Positions 17,489-26,487 of a stretch of DNA of 64,000 nucleotides are shown here, one piece after another. The notes under the pieces are model-generated. The model did no database searches. It worked only from the letters and a program-made list of their open reading frames with translations, and was not told where the DNA came from. Every line of letters begins with the position of its first letter. Position 1 is the first letter of the stretch. The translations under genes were made by a program, and so were the position numbers. Source of the stretch: Bifidobacterium colobi. Lineage in GTDB: Bacteria > Actinomycetota > Actinomycetes > Actinomycetales > Bifidobacteriaceae. The stretch covers positions 310,001-374,000 of the forward strand of contig NZ_JAFEJU010000003.1 in assembly GCF_018555455.1 (NCBI RefSeq), read 5' to 3'.

Positions 17489-17553
17489 CTGTTGCGCAAC
17501 AACGCCAATCAGTACCGAGACGATGGCATTAACGCCAAGTAATGATTTCAAGC

Positions 17554-17629
17554 AAAACGTGACAGAAGATGATACGCCATCCCAGAAAAACGTTACAAAT
17601 AATCTTATATAATTAGGAAAAACGTGACA
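17554..17629 (+). promoter_or_regulatory. Three-copy operator array and -10 of the ATPase gene
   Basis: AAAACGTGACA (17554-17564), AAAACGTTACA (17587-17597) and AAAACGTGACA (17619-17629), spaced 33 and 32 bp, i.e. about three helical turns. A -10 TATAAT (17608-17613) lies between the second and third copies. Looks like cooperative regulator sites. Confidence 0.6.
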
Positions 17630-17649
17630 ATTCGTGGTTGGAGGTAATA

Positions 17650-19014
17650 ATGCTATATCGCAAGGCATGGGACAGATTACTGAAATGGAAAACCAACAGT
17701 GCCTCCTCACACGCATTGATGCTCACCGGAGCAAGGCAAATCGGCAAAACCACATTAGTGCGTGAGTTTGCAAAACAGCATTACAAGTATTTTGCCGAAC
17801 TGAATTTTCTGACTGACCCAAAAGCTTCAATGATTTTCAATGGACCATTGGATGCACAGACCATCATTGCCAACCTGACCGCTTATCTGCGTAAGCCGCT
17901 GGGATCGGGAAATACACTTGTGCTATTTGATGAGATCCAAGAATGTCCTCGCGCCCGCACGGCTATCAAGTTCCTCGTTGAGGATGGCCGTTTTGACTAC
18001 ATCGAAACTGGGTCTCTACTCGGAGTACGAGTGAAAGAGGTTCCCTCCTATCCGGTGGGTTTCGAGGAGCAATATCGCATGTTCCCTATGGATTTCGAGG
18101 AATTCTGCCTAGCCAATGGTGTTCAGCCTGAAACAATCGACTTGCTGCACGAACATTTTCGTACCAAGCGACCAATCAATGACTCCATGCATGAAACAAT
18201 GATGCGCCTATTCCAACTGTATGTAGTAGTCGGAGGAATGCCCGAAGTCGTCCAACGATATGTAGACACACACGACATCGCGCAAGTCTCACAGTTGCAG
18301 CGGGACATACTCGCCCTATATCGTCTCGATATCGCTCAATACTCCAGTAAAGCAGACCATACTAAAATCCGCGCAATCTTTGACGCTATACCTTCCCAAC
18401 TTGACGATCGCAACCGCCGGTTTGTACTTGCTGACTTGAACAAAAACGCCAGACAAAACCGATATGCCAGCAGCTTTCTTTGGCTCGCCGATGCTGGAGT
18501 AGCCCTTCCTTGTTATAACGTGTCCTCTCCAACAGCTCCGTTGGAGGCAAACGAAAAGCATAGCTTATTCAAATTGTTCATGAACGATACTGGATTGTTG
18601 TGCTCCGCATTAATGAGCAACGTCCAGTTTGCCTTGCTGCAAGGCGAACTGGACATGAACTTAGGTTCTATCGCAGAAAACGTGGTAGCTCAAGAGCTCA
18701 CTGCTCACGGTTTCACAACGCACTACTTCGACGCTAAGCGATACGGCGAGGTCGATTTCGTTGTTCAATCGGGTACCGAAATTATCCCTATAGAAGTCAA
18801 ATCCGGCAATGACTGGACACGATATAAGGCATTGAACAATATCCTCGCCGTGGACGAATGGGGCATCAAACAAGCGCAGGTGTTATGCAAAGGCAACATC
18901 CGACAAGATGGCCCAATCACTTATATGCCTCTCTATATGACTATGTTCCTCAAGCCTGAACGGCTACCTGCTTCTATGCCTTTTACTGTAGATCTCAGCG
19001 CTCTGAATGGCTGA
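17650..19014 (+). CDS. AAA-type ATPase with DUF4143 domain
   Basis: 454-residue protein of the widespread ATP-binding/DUF4143 family, whose cellular role is not established. Walker A GARQIGKTT (about 28-36), Walker B LVLFDEIQ (about 95-102), a central winged-helix part, and a C-terminal DUF4143 domain with a nuclease-like pattern GEVDFVV...IPIEVKSG (about 362-385), which resembles the PD-(D/E)XK fold. Start ATG at 17650 has GGAGGT 5 bases upstream; an in-frame TTG at 17638 is rejected. The gene is visibly poorer in GC than its neighbours and lies between two identical 56-bp sequences derived from the nrdG 3' end, so it is a recent insertion. Often linked in the literature to mobile or accessory DNA; no partner gene accompanies it here. 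Confidence 0.88.
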   Translation: MLYRKAWDRLLKWKTNSASSHALMLTGARQIGKTTLVREFAKQHYKYFAELNFLTDPKASMIFNGPLDAQTIIANLTAYLRKPLGSGNTLVLFDEIQECPRARTAIKFLVEDGRFDYIETGSLLGVRVKEVPSYPVGFEEQYRMFPMDFEEFCLANGVQPETIDLLHEHFRTKRPINDSMHETMMRLFQLYVVVGGMPEVVQRYVDTHDIAQVSQLQRDILALYRLDIAQYSSKADHTKIRAIFDAIPSQLDDRNRRFVLADLNKNARQNRYASSFLWLADAGVALPCYNVSSPTAPLEANEKHSLFKLFMNDTGLLCSALMSNVQFALLQGELDMNLGSIAENVVAQELTAHGFTTHYFDAKRYGEVDFVVQSGTEIIPIEVKSGNDWTRYKALNNILAVDEWGIKQAQVLCKGNIRQDGPITYMPLYMTMFLKPERLPASMPFTVDLSALNG

Positions 19015-19057
19015 TTCGTCTATGTGCAACGCCTAGTATGACACCTAACAGTCCCGT

Positions 19058-19113
19058 TTCAGGAGGCTTGGCTGCCCTCGCCGGCCTCGCGATCCTTCAG
19101 ATAGATTTCGGGG
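19058..19113. repeat. 56-bp direct repeat, copy 2 (nrdG 3' end)
   Basis: Second copy of 17433-17488. It runs from one base beyond the nrdG stop codon through its last 18 codons, so the insertion left nrdG intact. Confidence 0.92.
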
Positions 19114-19766
19114 ATATCGCGCTCCTGGTCGTGGAGCTTGGCCCAAATGATGGGTTTGCCGGCTTCGAGGGACTTCGGCACGTCGAGGATGCGCTGGTTT
19201 CTTGAGCCACGGAATTGCAGTAGGGAGTCTTTCTGGTCCTTCAAATAGCGGCCATCGACCAGAATGTCGATGAGGTGCAGCAGCTCAAGCTTGTCTGGTG
19301 TTTCGCCGGGACGCATGAGCTCCTCCCATGTGTATCCGGTCCAGCACCAGATGTCCTTTTCGTGGCCGAATTCACGGCGGATGCGTTGCGCGAGCGGCAC
19401 CAGCACGGGGGTGTTAAGCAGGGGTTCGCCGCCGAGGAAGGTGATGCCTTGCACCCATGGGGCTTTGAGGTCGTCGATGATCTTGTCCTCGAGCTTTTGC
19501 GTGTATTCGTGGCCGGCCTGAAAGACCCAGATGGAGGAGTTGAAGCAGTCGACGCAGTGGAACGGGCAGCCGGAGACATAAAGGGAGTTGCGCACGCCCT
19601 CACCGTCGGTCACGATGAAGGTTTTGTAGTCCGCGATCATGCGCTTGGACATGCGGCGGCCATCCCATTGGCCGGCTTTGGGATCATTGGCCAGCCCGTG
19701 GGAAGGGACAGACGGCCCGCGCCCCGTCTCCCCCGCCGCAAAATCATGACGCTTGGGCTCTCGCAT
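19059..19766 (-). CDS. nrdG: Anaerobic ribonucleotide reductase-activating protein
   Basis: 235-residue radical SAM activase that uses S-adenosylmethionine and a 4Fe-4S cluster to make the glycyl radical on NrdD. The cluster motif CPFHCVDC (CX3CX2C) lies in SLYVSGCPFHCVDCFN, followed by the GGEPL motif. The start at 19766 (MREPKRHD) has GGAGGT 8 bases upstream; the longer frame to 19823 would include this ribosome site and is rejected. An N-terminal extension of about 45 residues precedes the core. It follows nrdD on the same strand. Its last 18 codons occur again at 17433-17488 beyond the ATPase gene. Confidence 0.95.
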   Translation of the reverse strand: MREPKRHDFAAGETGRGPSVPSHGLANDPKAGQWDGRRMSKRMIADYKTFIVTDGEGVRNSLYVSGCPFHCVDCFNSSIWVFQAGHEYTQKLEDKIIDDLKAPWVQGITFLGGEPLLNTPVLVPLAQRIRREFGHEKDIWCWTGYTWEELMRPGETPDKLELLHLIDILVDGRYLKDQKDSLLQFRGSRNQRILDVPKSLEAGKPIIWAKLHDQERDIPEIYLKDREAGEGSQAS

Positions 19767-19825
19767 CACGAATAACCTCCATTTTCCGCTTTTGTCTAAC
19801 TGTAACGTTGAGCTGGAAGCCAAGT

Positions 19826-19908
19826 GAGGGTCTCCCCGATGTGTTGTAAGACCGTAAGCTCGGCCGAACGGCCTTGAGTGTGTCGAACAATATATCAGGG
19901 AGACCCTC
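19826..19908. repeat. Nested inverted repeat between nrdD and nrdG
   Basis: Perfect 11-bp arms GAGGGTCTCCC (19826-19836) and GGGAGACCCTC (19898-19908) enclose a second stem around CTCGGCCGAACGGCCTTGAG. No T-run. Probably an mRNA structure that separates or processes the nrdD-nrdG message. Confidence 0.55.
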
Positions 19909-19923
19909 GCCCCACGCTAACGA

Positions 19924-22332
19924 TTACTTAGCCTCTTCGAACCATTCGCGGGTGGTGCCATCGTTCAAGGTCACGTGACCGGTCTCACCACTCATGTGCT
20001 TGACACGGTGGGCGATCTCCTCGTGGCGGCCGTGCACCATCGGGCGCTGGACCGGGCTGCCGAGGTAGCCGCAGGTGCGCTTGGTCACGTTGCACTTGTC
20101 CGGATCGGAGTTGCCGCACTCCGGGCACTTGAAGCCTTCCTCTGTAGGCTCGAAGTCACCCTGGAAGCCGCACACGAAGCAGTGGTCGATCGGGGTGTTG
20201 GTGCCGAGGTAGCCGATGCCGATGTTGTAGGCGTAATCCCACACGGCTTCGAGCGCCTTCGGGTTGTCCTGCAGGCACGGGTACTCGCAGTAGTTGATGA
20301 AGCCGCCGGAAGCGTAGTACGGGAAGTCCTTCTCGTAGTTGAGCTTCTCCATCGGGGTGGGCTGCAGCCACACCGGGTAGTGGAAGGAGTTGGTGTAGAA
20401 GTCGTGGTCGGTCACGCCTTCGATACGTCCGAACTTCTCGCGGTCCATGCGGTTGAAGCGGTCGGTCAGGGATTCCGCCGGGGTGGAGTACACGGAGTAG
20501 TGGTAGCCCTCAGCCTTGCTCCACTGCTTGCACAGCTCGTTCATACGCTTGACGATGGAGAGTGCGAATTCCTTGCCTTCCGGATCCCAGCCGTGGTCGC
20601 GAATCCAGTTCTTGCCGTAGAAGACCGCAGTGGTTTCCGCCAGACCGATGTAGCCGAGGGACACGGTGGCACGCTCGTTCTTGAACAGCTGATCCACGTT
20701 GTCGTTGGCACCGAGGCGGCCGAATGCACCGAAGCGGAACAGGGTCGGGGCGTTGACCGGGGTTGCTTCCTTGCAGCGCATGATGCGGAACTGCAGGGCC
20801 TGGTGGGCCACTTCCATGCGCTCGTTGAACAGCTTCCAGAAGCGTTCCTTGTCGCCATGGGATTCGATGGCGATGCGCGGCACATTCACGGTGACCACAC
20901 CGAGGTTCATGCGGCCGTCTTCCTCATCCTTGCCGGTCTCCGGGTTGATCCACCCCTGCAGGAAGGAACGGCAGCCCATCGGAGCCTTGAAGGAGCCGGT
21001 GATCTTGACGATGTTCTCGTAGAACACCACGTCCGGATACATGCGCTTGGTGGCGGATTCGAGCGCGAGCTGCTTCAGATCGTAGTTCGGGTCGCTCGGA
21101 TCGCAGTTCACACCGCGCTTGATGGTGAACACCAGCTTCGGGAAGATGGCGGTGTGGTGTTCCTTGCCGAGGCCGCGAATGCGGTTCAGCAGGATGGCGC
21201 GCTGGATTTCACGGGAGAACCAGTCGGTGCCGAGACCGAAGCCCACGGTGACGAACGGGGTCTGGCCGTTGGAGACTCGGTTGGAGTTGATCTGGTACTC
21301 CATGGTCTGCATGGCGTCGTAGATGGCCTTACGAGTGCGGATCTTGGCGAGGATCTCGCGCTCCTGTTCCAGCTCGTCGACATCCGTGTGGAACGGGGTG
21401 TCCATCGGCAGTGGCGCACGGTTGCCGAAGTGCAGCTTGGAAGGCTCGTTCTTCTTGGCGTTCTCCACCTGACGGCGGGCGAACTCGACCGGCATACCGT
21501 CCGGGATGGTTTCGCGGGCTTCCTCGAGGAACTTCTCGTAATCCTTCTTGGCGTACTGAGCCAGGTGCTCGTCGGCACGGTTGGCGGTCTGGCCACCGTA
21601 CTGGCTGGAGGCCACGTCCTTCATGATCTGGGTGATCTGGGTGGCGGCGATGGCGATGGACTTCGGGGATGCCATCGGAGCGTTGCCGAGGGTGAAGCCG
21701 TTGGCCAGCATGTCCCAGAAGTTCGGAAGGCTGCAGTTGGACTGTGCGGTGAACGGCGAGTAATCGGCGTCATGGAAGTGGATGTCGCCCTTCATATGCG
21801 CGTTGGAGACCGCCGGAGGCAGCATGTTGAAGGCCGCGGCCTTGGACACCGCACCGGCCAGCAGGTCACGCTGGGTGGCGTAAACGTTGGAATCCTTGTT
21901 GGCGTTCTCATGAATCAGCGATGGATCGTGGTTCATGAAGCGAGCCACGGCTTCGTTCACGTCGGTGGCCTTGGCGCGCTGGATGTCCTTATCCAGGCGG
22001 TAGTTCGTGTATGCACGAGCCACGTCATACAGGTGAGCGTCAATCAGGGCATGCTCAACGAGGTTCTGAATATCCTCGATCTTGGCGGGGCCGGCGTAAC
22101 GTTCCTTAATCTCGCCTTCAACCTGATTGGCGAAGCCACGAATCATGGCCTCTTCTTCTGGACCGACTTCCTTATCAAGATCCTTGAAGGCAGACTTGAC
22201 CGCAGAGATGATGTTGATTGGGTCGAAATCGACCACGCGACCATCACGCTTCTCCACGAGCACCACGCCACCACGGACAGCGCCTCTCGCCTCATGATTG
22301 GTGGCGGTCTCTTCCATCACCTGTGCGCCCAT
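19924..22332 (-). CDS. nrdD: Anaerobic ribonucleoside-triphosphate reductase
   Basis: 802-residue class III reductase that converts ribonucleoside triphosphates to deoxy forms without oxygen. An N-terminal ATP-cone (VVEKRDGRVVDFDPINI, about 27-115) serves allosteric control. The catalytic barrel follows. The C-terminus has a zinc site of four cysteines (CFVCG...CPECG) and the glycyl radical segment RTCGYLGSP with Gly about 755. The start MGAQVMEE is supported by AAGGGG six bases upstream. It heads the nrdD-nrdG unit, and a pair of candidate NrdR boxes lies 130-175 bp upstream of the ATG. Confidence 0.97.
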   Translation of the reverse strand: MGAQVMEETATNHEARGAVRGGVVLVEKRDGRVVDFDPINIISAVKSAFKDLDKEVGPEEEAMIRGFANQVEGEIKERYAGPAKIEDIQNLVEHALIDAHLYDVARAYTNYRLDKDIQRAKATDVNEAVARFMNHDPSLIHENANKDSNVYATQRDLLAGAVSKAAAFNMLPPAVSNAHMKGDIHFHDADYSPFTAQSNCSLPNFWDMLANGFTLGNAPMASPKSIAIAATQITQIMKDVASSQYGGQTANRADEHLAQYAKKDYEKFLEEARETIPDGMPVEFARRQVENAKKNEPSKLHFGNRAPLPMDTPFHTDVDELEQEREILAKIRTRKAIYDAMQTMEYQINSNRVSNGQTPFVTVGFGLGTDWFSREIQRAILLNRIRGLGKEHHTAIFPKLVFTIKRGVNCDPSDPNYDLKQLALESATKRMYPDVVFYENIVKITGSFKAPMGCRSFLQGWINPETGKDEEDGRMNLGVVTVNVPRIAIESHGDKERFWKLFNERMEVAHQALQFRIMRCKEATPVNAPTLFRFGAFGRLGANDNVDQLFKNERATVSLGYIGLAETTAVFYGKNWIRDHGWDPEGKEFALSIVKRMNELCKQWSKAEGYHYSVYSTPAESLTDRFNRMDREKFGRIEGVTDHDFYTNSFHYPVWLQPTPMEKLNYEKDFPYYASGGFINYCEYPCLQDNPKALEAVWDYAYNIGIGYLGTNTPIDHCFVCGFQGDFEPTEEGFKCPECGNSDPDKCNVTKRTCGYLGSPVQRPMVHGRHEEIAHRVKHMSGETGHVTLNDGTTREWFEEAK

Positions 22333-22458
22333 CGGGCACCCCTTTCATCGCTACGAATAACAACTCACCGACACTCATTTTTGGCCGAGCTTGCGCCAGC
22401 CAAGCAAAATTACATGGGTGTCGTTTTCTTGAACCTCTAGAACAATACGGCAACCCCA

Positions 22459-22506
22459 CCCCTATATCTAGTACCCCACAGAGGCGTGTTGAACTATTTA
22501 TAGTGG
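22459..22506. promoter_or_regulatory. Candidate NrdR box pair
   Basis: CTATATCTAG (22462-22471) and CTATTTATAG (22494-22503) each match the core CWATATATWG of the NrdR box with one mismatch, and their starts are 32 bp apart, the usual three-turn spacing. NrdR represses ribonucleotide reductase genes when dATP is plentiful. Confidence 0.65.
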
Positions 22507-22691
22507 TTTTCGGCTATTTTCCGCCAAAACTACAACTGTGTGATTACGGTGACAGTTTCATCTTGGCGTGTCATCCACAGACTTATCCACCGCCTTTCTG
22601 GCTCCACTAGCAAAATCGAACAGCTCGGTACCTGCAGTATCCCATGACTTTTCAGACAGGGTAAATTTTTTCCCTGCTTGGAGAAGGCATT

Positions 22692-22697
22692 TATAGT
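22692..22697 (+). promoter_or_regulatory. xseA -10 element, probable leaderless start
   Basis: TATAGT lies exactly 7 bases before the ATG at 22705. The GGAAGG between them is too close to the ATG to act as a ribosome site. The rest of 22333-22691 holds the NrdR boxes and no gene I can support. Confidence 0.5.
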
Positions 22698-22704
22698 GGA
22701 AGGC

Positions 22705-24078
22705 ATGACTACTGCAATGGGTTATTCTCACTCGGGCGCGGCACCTACAGCCGCGTCATTGGCTGGCGCGGGCTTCGGACCGGGGCAGGCCGCCGGCGTG
22801 AGCCAAGCCGGCGATACCATCAACCTGCCGGAGGGGCCTCGCCCGGCGGACCAGCTGCCGGCACGAGCCGCCGAAACCACCGCCCAGAATCCATGGCCGG
22901 TGAGCGTCTTGAGCCAGAAATTCTACGGTGCGGTGGAACGGTGGCCTTCTGCATGGGTTACCGGCCAGATCACGCAGATCAATACGCGTCGCGCCGGCTC
23001 GGCGTATCTCACGTTGCGCGACGATTTTGAAGACATCGCCATGGAGGTCAATGGCTTCGGACGTTTCGCCCAAGCAGCCAGCGAATTCGTGCAGGGCGAC
23101 CGCGTGGTGATTCACGGTAAGCCCAATCTGTGGATGAAGCGCACGTCGCTGTCGTTACGAGGCGACACCATTCTGCGCGTTGGCGCAGGCGGCAGCCTTA
23201 AAGCCATGATTGATGAACTGCGCAAACGGCTCAAAGGCGAAGGGTTGTTCGACGCGGACCATAAGCTGCCGTTGCCGGAATTCCCGAGAACCATCGGCCT
23301 GATTTGCGCACCACAGGCTCGCGCGGAAGGTGATGTGATCACCAATGTGAATCTGCGTTGGCCGGCCGTCTCCTTCAAGGTCGTGCACGTGCATGTGCAG
23401 GGTGAGCAATGCCCGGCAGACGTGGTACAGGCCATCCAACAGCTTGACGCCGACCCTCAAGTGGACGTCATCATCGTGGCGCGTGGCGGCGGATCCTTCG
23501 AGGATCTCATGGGCTTCTCAGATGAGCGCGTGGTGCGTGCCGCATACGCGTGTACCACACCACTCATCTCCTCCATTGGCCACGAGGATGATTGGACGCT
23601 GCTTGATTTGGTAGCGGATCTGCGCGCCTCCACACCTACCGACGCGGCCAAGCGCGTGGTGCCGGATGTGTTCGAGCAGTCGCAGCTCATTGAAGGCGCC
23701 ATCGACCGTATACGCCTGCGCATGCGCTCCCGTGTGGAAAACGAGATCAGACTGGTGGAAGGCTACGCCAACCGTCCAAGCCTCACCCAGCCGCACACCA
23801 TGCTGGAGCCGCATCAGCGGCTCATCGACGACTCATTGCAGCGACTCGACATTGGGCTTCGGCGCATTGTGGACGATGCTCAACTCACCATCGAGAAGGC
23901 CCATGCTTCCCTGACCGCGTTGAGCCCGCAATCCACATTGAACCGCGGCTATGCCGTAGTGCAATCCGCTGATGGGCACGTACTCGATGACGCCAGTAAG
24001 GTCAACGCCGGAGACAACATCACCGTGACGTTGAAGAAGGGCATTATCACTGCAACCGCCAACTCGGCAACCGAATGA
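22705..24078 (+). CDS. xseA: Exodeoxyribonuclease VII large subunit
   Basis: 457-residue catalytic subunit of exonuclease VII, which degrades single-stranded DNA from both ends. A flexible N-terminal extension of about 60 residues precedes the OB-fold (WPVSVLSQKFYGAVERWPSAWVTGQI). Then comes the catalytic domain with GLICAPQARAEGDVITNV, VIIVARGGGSFEDL and SSIGHEDDWTLLDLVADLRASTPTDAA, all typical of the family. The C-terminal part (about 330-420) is helical, and the end has the NRGYAVV motif. Start 22705 is chosen for the -10 placed for a leaderless message; TTG at 22678 is less likely. The small subunit gene follows 52 bp downstream. Confidence 0.96.
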   Translation: MTTAMGYSHSGAAPTAASLAGAGFGPGQAAGVSQAGDTINLPEGPRPADQLPARAAETTAQNPWPVSVLSQKFYGAVERWPSAWVTGQITQINTRRAGSAYLTLRDDFEDIAMEVNGFGRFAQAASEFVQGDRVVIHGKPNLWMKRTSLSLRGDTILRVGAGGSLKAMIDELRKRLKGEGLFDADHKLPLPEFPRTIGLICAPQARAEGDVITNVNLRWPAVSFKVVHVHVQGEQCPADVVQAIQQLDADPQVDVIIVARGGGSFEDLMGFSDERVVRAAYACTTPLISSIGHEDDWTLLDLVADLRASTPTDAAKRVVPDVFEQSQLIEGAIDRIRLRMRSRVENEIRLVEGYANRPSLTQPHTMLEPHQRLIDDSLQRLDIGLRRIVDDAQLTIEKAHASLTALSPQSTLNRGYAVVQSADGHVLDDASKVNAGDNITVTLKKGIITATANSATE

Positions 24079-24130
24079 TTGAGACGTATCCCATACCACT
24101 CACACAAACACGTATATAAAGGAGAACATC

Positions 24131-24418
24131 ATGACCGACAAGAACACCACCCCGGCTTCGTCCCTGACCGACGAGGAGCGCAAGCTCATCGCCCAGATGC
24201 CGTATGAGGAGGCTCGCGACAAGCTCATCCAAGCCGTGCAGGCTTTGGAAACCGGCGGCCTGAACCTCGACCAGTCGATGCGCCAATGGGAAATCGGCGA
24301 GGCCTTGGCCCAGCGTGCGCAAGGTCTGCTCAACGATGTGCGCGCCAAGCTCGATCAGGCACAGGCCAATCAAGCCGCCAATGAAGCCACTGCGGGCACG
24401 CAATCCAACTTGGACTGA
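24131..24418 (+). CDS. xseB: Exodeoxyribonuclease VII small subunit
   Basis: 95 residues, normal for XseB. The family core MPYEEARDKLIQAVQALETGGLNLDQSMRQWEIGEALAQRAQGLL forms the two-helix hairpin that binds the large subunit. AAAGGAG stands 7 bases before the ATG. Directly after xseA, so one operon. Confidence 0.95.
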   Translation: MTDKNTTPASSLTDEERKLIAQMPYEEARDKLIQAVQALETGGLNLDQSMRQWEIGEALAQRAQGLLNDVRAKLDQAQANQAANEATAGTQSNLD

Positions 24419-24452
24419 GTTCCCCGTCGCGGCATAGCCGCCCCCCGCCTAC

Positions 24453-24473
24453 GGGCAGTCCACCGGACTGCCC
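24453..24473 (+). terminator. Hairpin after xseB
   Basis: Perfect 9-bp stem GGGCAGTCC-ACC-GGACTGCCC, 35 bp after the stop. No U-run, so a weak or Rho-assisted end. Confidence 0.5.
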
Positions 24474-24519
24474 GCTACACGGCTCAGCCCAGTCCAATCT
24501 GAATCGAGTTCCCAGCTTC

Positions 24520-24572
24520 TCCGGCTCCCCTTGTCAGGGGAGCCGGCTCGCGAAGCGAGACTGAGGGGTAGT
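24520..24572. repeat. Dispersed palindromic element, copy A
   Basis: CCGGCTCCCC-TTGTCA-GGGGAGCCGG followed by CTCGCGAAGCGAG and ACTGAGGGGTAGT. Related sequences occur at 34071-34122 and, decayed, at 40095-40147. Confidence 0.7.
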
Positions 24573-24589
24573 CGACGGTAGAAGTAAAG

Positions 24590-26446
24590 TTACTTCTTCA
24601 ACGGCACGTAGATCACGTTGTCGATGAGCTCACGGTAGTGCTTCACAATCTGCGCGCGCCGGGTCTTGAGGCTCGGCGTCAACATGCCGTTCGCCTCAGT
24701 GAACTCATCCGGCAAGATCTCGAACTTGCGAATCGACTCCGCACGGGAAACACCCTCGTTGGCGGCGTTCACCGCACGCTCCACTTCGGCATGCACAATG
24801 GCGTTCTTGGCAAGCGACGCCAAATCCGCCTCCGGCTTGGCTCCCTGAGCTTCCAGCCATGCATTGGCATCCGCAAAGTCCAACGTAACCAACGCAGCCA
24901 CAAACGGCTTCTTATCGCCAATCACCAGGCACTGGTTCACCACCGGAGAGGTCATCACCGAAGCCTCCAACAAGCCCGGCGACACGTTCTTGCCGCCAGC
25001 GGTAATGATCAGATCCTTCTTACGGCCAGTGATGGAGATAAAACCATCCTCGTTAATATCGCCCAAGTCACCGGTGTGCAGCCAGCCATCGGTGATCTGC
25101 TGAGCGGTGACCTCAGGATTATTGTGGTATCCCCTGCACACCAGCGGCCCCTTGACCACCAGTTCACCATCCTCGGCAATACCAGCGGTAATGCCACACA
25201 TCGGCATACCGATGGTACCGATGCGGTTATCCTCCGGCAGACTTACACACACCGGGCCACAGGTTTCGGTCATGCCATAGCCTTCCAGCACCGGCATGCC
25301 GATGCCGTTGAAGAAGTGGGACAGTTCGGAATCCATCGGAGCGCCACCAGTGATAGCGAAGTCGGCATTCGGACCGAAAATGGTGCGAATCTTCTTGTAC
25401 ACCACCTGCTCATAGAAGGCGTGAGCAATACGGCCAAAGAGCGGGAGCTTCTCACCCTGCTGTTCGGCACGGGACCATGCGCGCGCGTTCTCGGCAGCAC
25501 GCGCGAATAACTTGCCTGCGAAACCGGTGCCGGCGCGCTGGGATGCGGCGTTATACACCTTCTCATACACGCGTGGCACAGCAAGCAACAGCGTCGGGCC
25601 AAAGGTTTCGAAATCCTTGACCATGGTCTTCATATTGGAGCTCAATGCCAGCGTAATGGTGCCGCCGAAGCTGAAGAACTCCATGAAACGGGCGAACACG
25701 TGGCTCAAGGGCAGGAAGAGCAGCAGTCGACGGTCCGGCCAAGCGCCGGCGCGCGGCATGTACTGCAATGCAGAAAGCACCAAGAACGCGAAGTTGCGGT
25801 GCGTCAATTCCACACCTTTCGGCGTGCCGGTGGAACCAGACGTGTACACGATGGTGGCCAAATCATCGCCATGGGAGGCGTTCTTGTATTCCCAGAACTC
25901 GGCGTCGGTCACCGATTCGCCGTACGCCTTGATGGCATCCAAACCACCGGCCTCAATCACGAACACATTGCGCAATGTAGGCACTTCGTCACGCACGGAT
26001 TCAATCTTGTCACGCTGGCCGTCATCCTCAGCAATGGCAATAGTCACCTGAGAATCATTGAAAATCCAACTGACCTGGCTGGCGGAATTCGTCTCATACA
26101 CCGGCACGGTGAGCGCGCCGATGGACATAATCGCCAAATCCAGCGCCGTCCATTCCCAGCGAGTATGCGACACGATGGACACCGAGTCACCCTTATGCAC
26201 CCCGAGGCCAATCAAACCTTTTGCCAGATCGATGACCATACGGCGGAACACTTCGGCGCTGTATGGGTGCCAGGCGCCGTCCTCGCCCTTGTATTCAATC
26301 ATCGAGCCTTCAGGGTCACGCTCGGCACGGCGATCAAGAAAATCGAACAGATTGATGTCGCTGTCGATCGGCTCCTTGACCGGGTTGGTGAACTGCTTAA
26401 CGATCGTGGTGTCATTGTGCGCCACATCAGCGATATTTTCAGTCAT
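24590..26446 (-). CDS. Long-chain acyl-CoA ligase (AMP-forming)
   Basis: 618-residue adenylate-forming enzyme that activates fatty acids with ATP and CoA. The P-loop motif TIVYTSGSTGTPKGVELTH (about 205-225) and the hinge/YGMTET motif (GYGMTETCGPVCVS) are clear, and the C-terminal domain contains GRKKDLIITAGGKNVSP with the family lysines. Length suits the FAA1/FadD15-like actinobacterial group. Start ATG 26446 is preferred to a GTG at 26452; no good ribosome site is visible. Monocistronic by layout. Probable roles are incorporation of exogenous fatty acids or turnover of lipids. Confidence 0.92.
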   Translation of the reverse strand: MTENIADVAHNDTTIVKQFTNPVKEPIDSDINLFDFLDRRAERDPEGSMIEYKGEDGAWHPYSAEVFRRMVIDLAKGLIGLGVHKGDSVSIVSHTRWEWTALDLAIMSIGALTVPVYETNSASQVSWIFNDSQVTIAIAEDDGQRDKIESVRDEVPTLRNVFVIEAGGLDAIKAYGESVTDAEFWEYKNASHGDDLATIVYTSGSTGTPKGVELTHRNFAFLVLSALQYMPRAGAWPDRRLLLFLPLSHVFARFMEFFSFGGTITLALSSNMKTMVKDFETFGPTLLLAVPRVYEKVYNAASQRAGTGFAGKLFARAAENARAWSRAEQQGEKLPLFGRIAHAFYEQVVYKKIRTIFGPNADFAITGGAPMDSELSHFFNGIGMPVLEGYGMTETCGPVCVSLPEDNRIGTIGMPMCGITAGIAEDGELVVKGPLVCRGYHNNPEVTAQQITDGWLHTGDLGDINEDGFISITGRKKDLIITAGGKNVSPGLLEASVMTSPVVNQCLVIGDKKPFVAALVTLDFADANAWLEAQGAKPEADLASLAKNAIVHAEVERAVNAANEGVSRAESIRKFEILPDEFTEANGMLTPSLKTRRAQIVKHYRELIDNVIYVPLKK

Positions 26447-26487
26447 ACCCACTATGTAACTCCACGGCTGTTACAAATAGCCGCCAA

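Noticed and set aside
17650-19113. Insertion sequence around the DUF4143 gene
   Set aside because: No transposase and no terminal inverted repeats; 56 bp is much too long for a target duplication.
19975-22440. 821-codon plus-strand open frame
   Set aside because: Antisense to nrdD, whose motifs and ribosome site are unambiguous.
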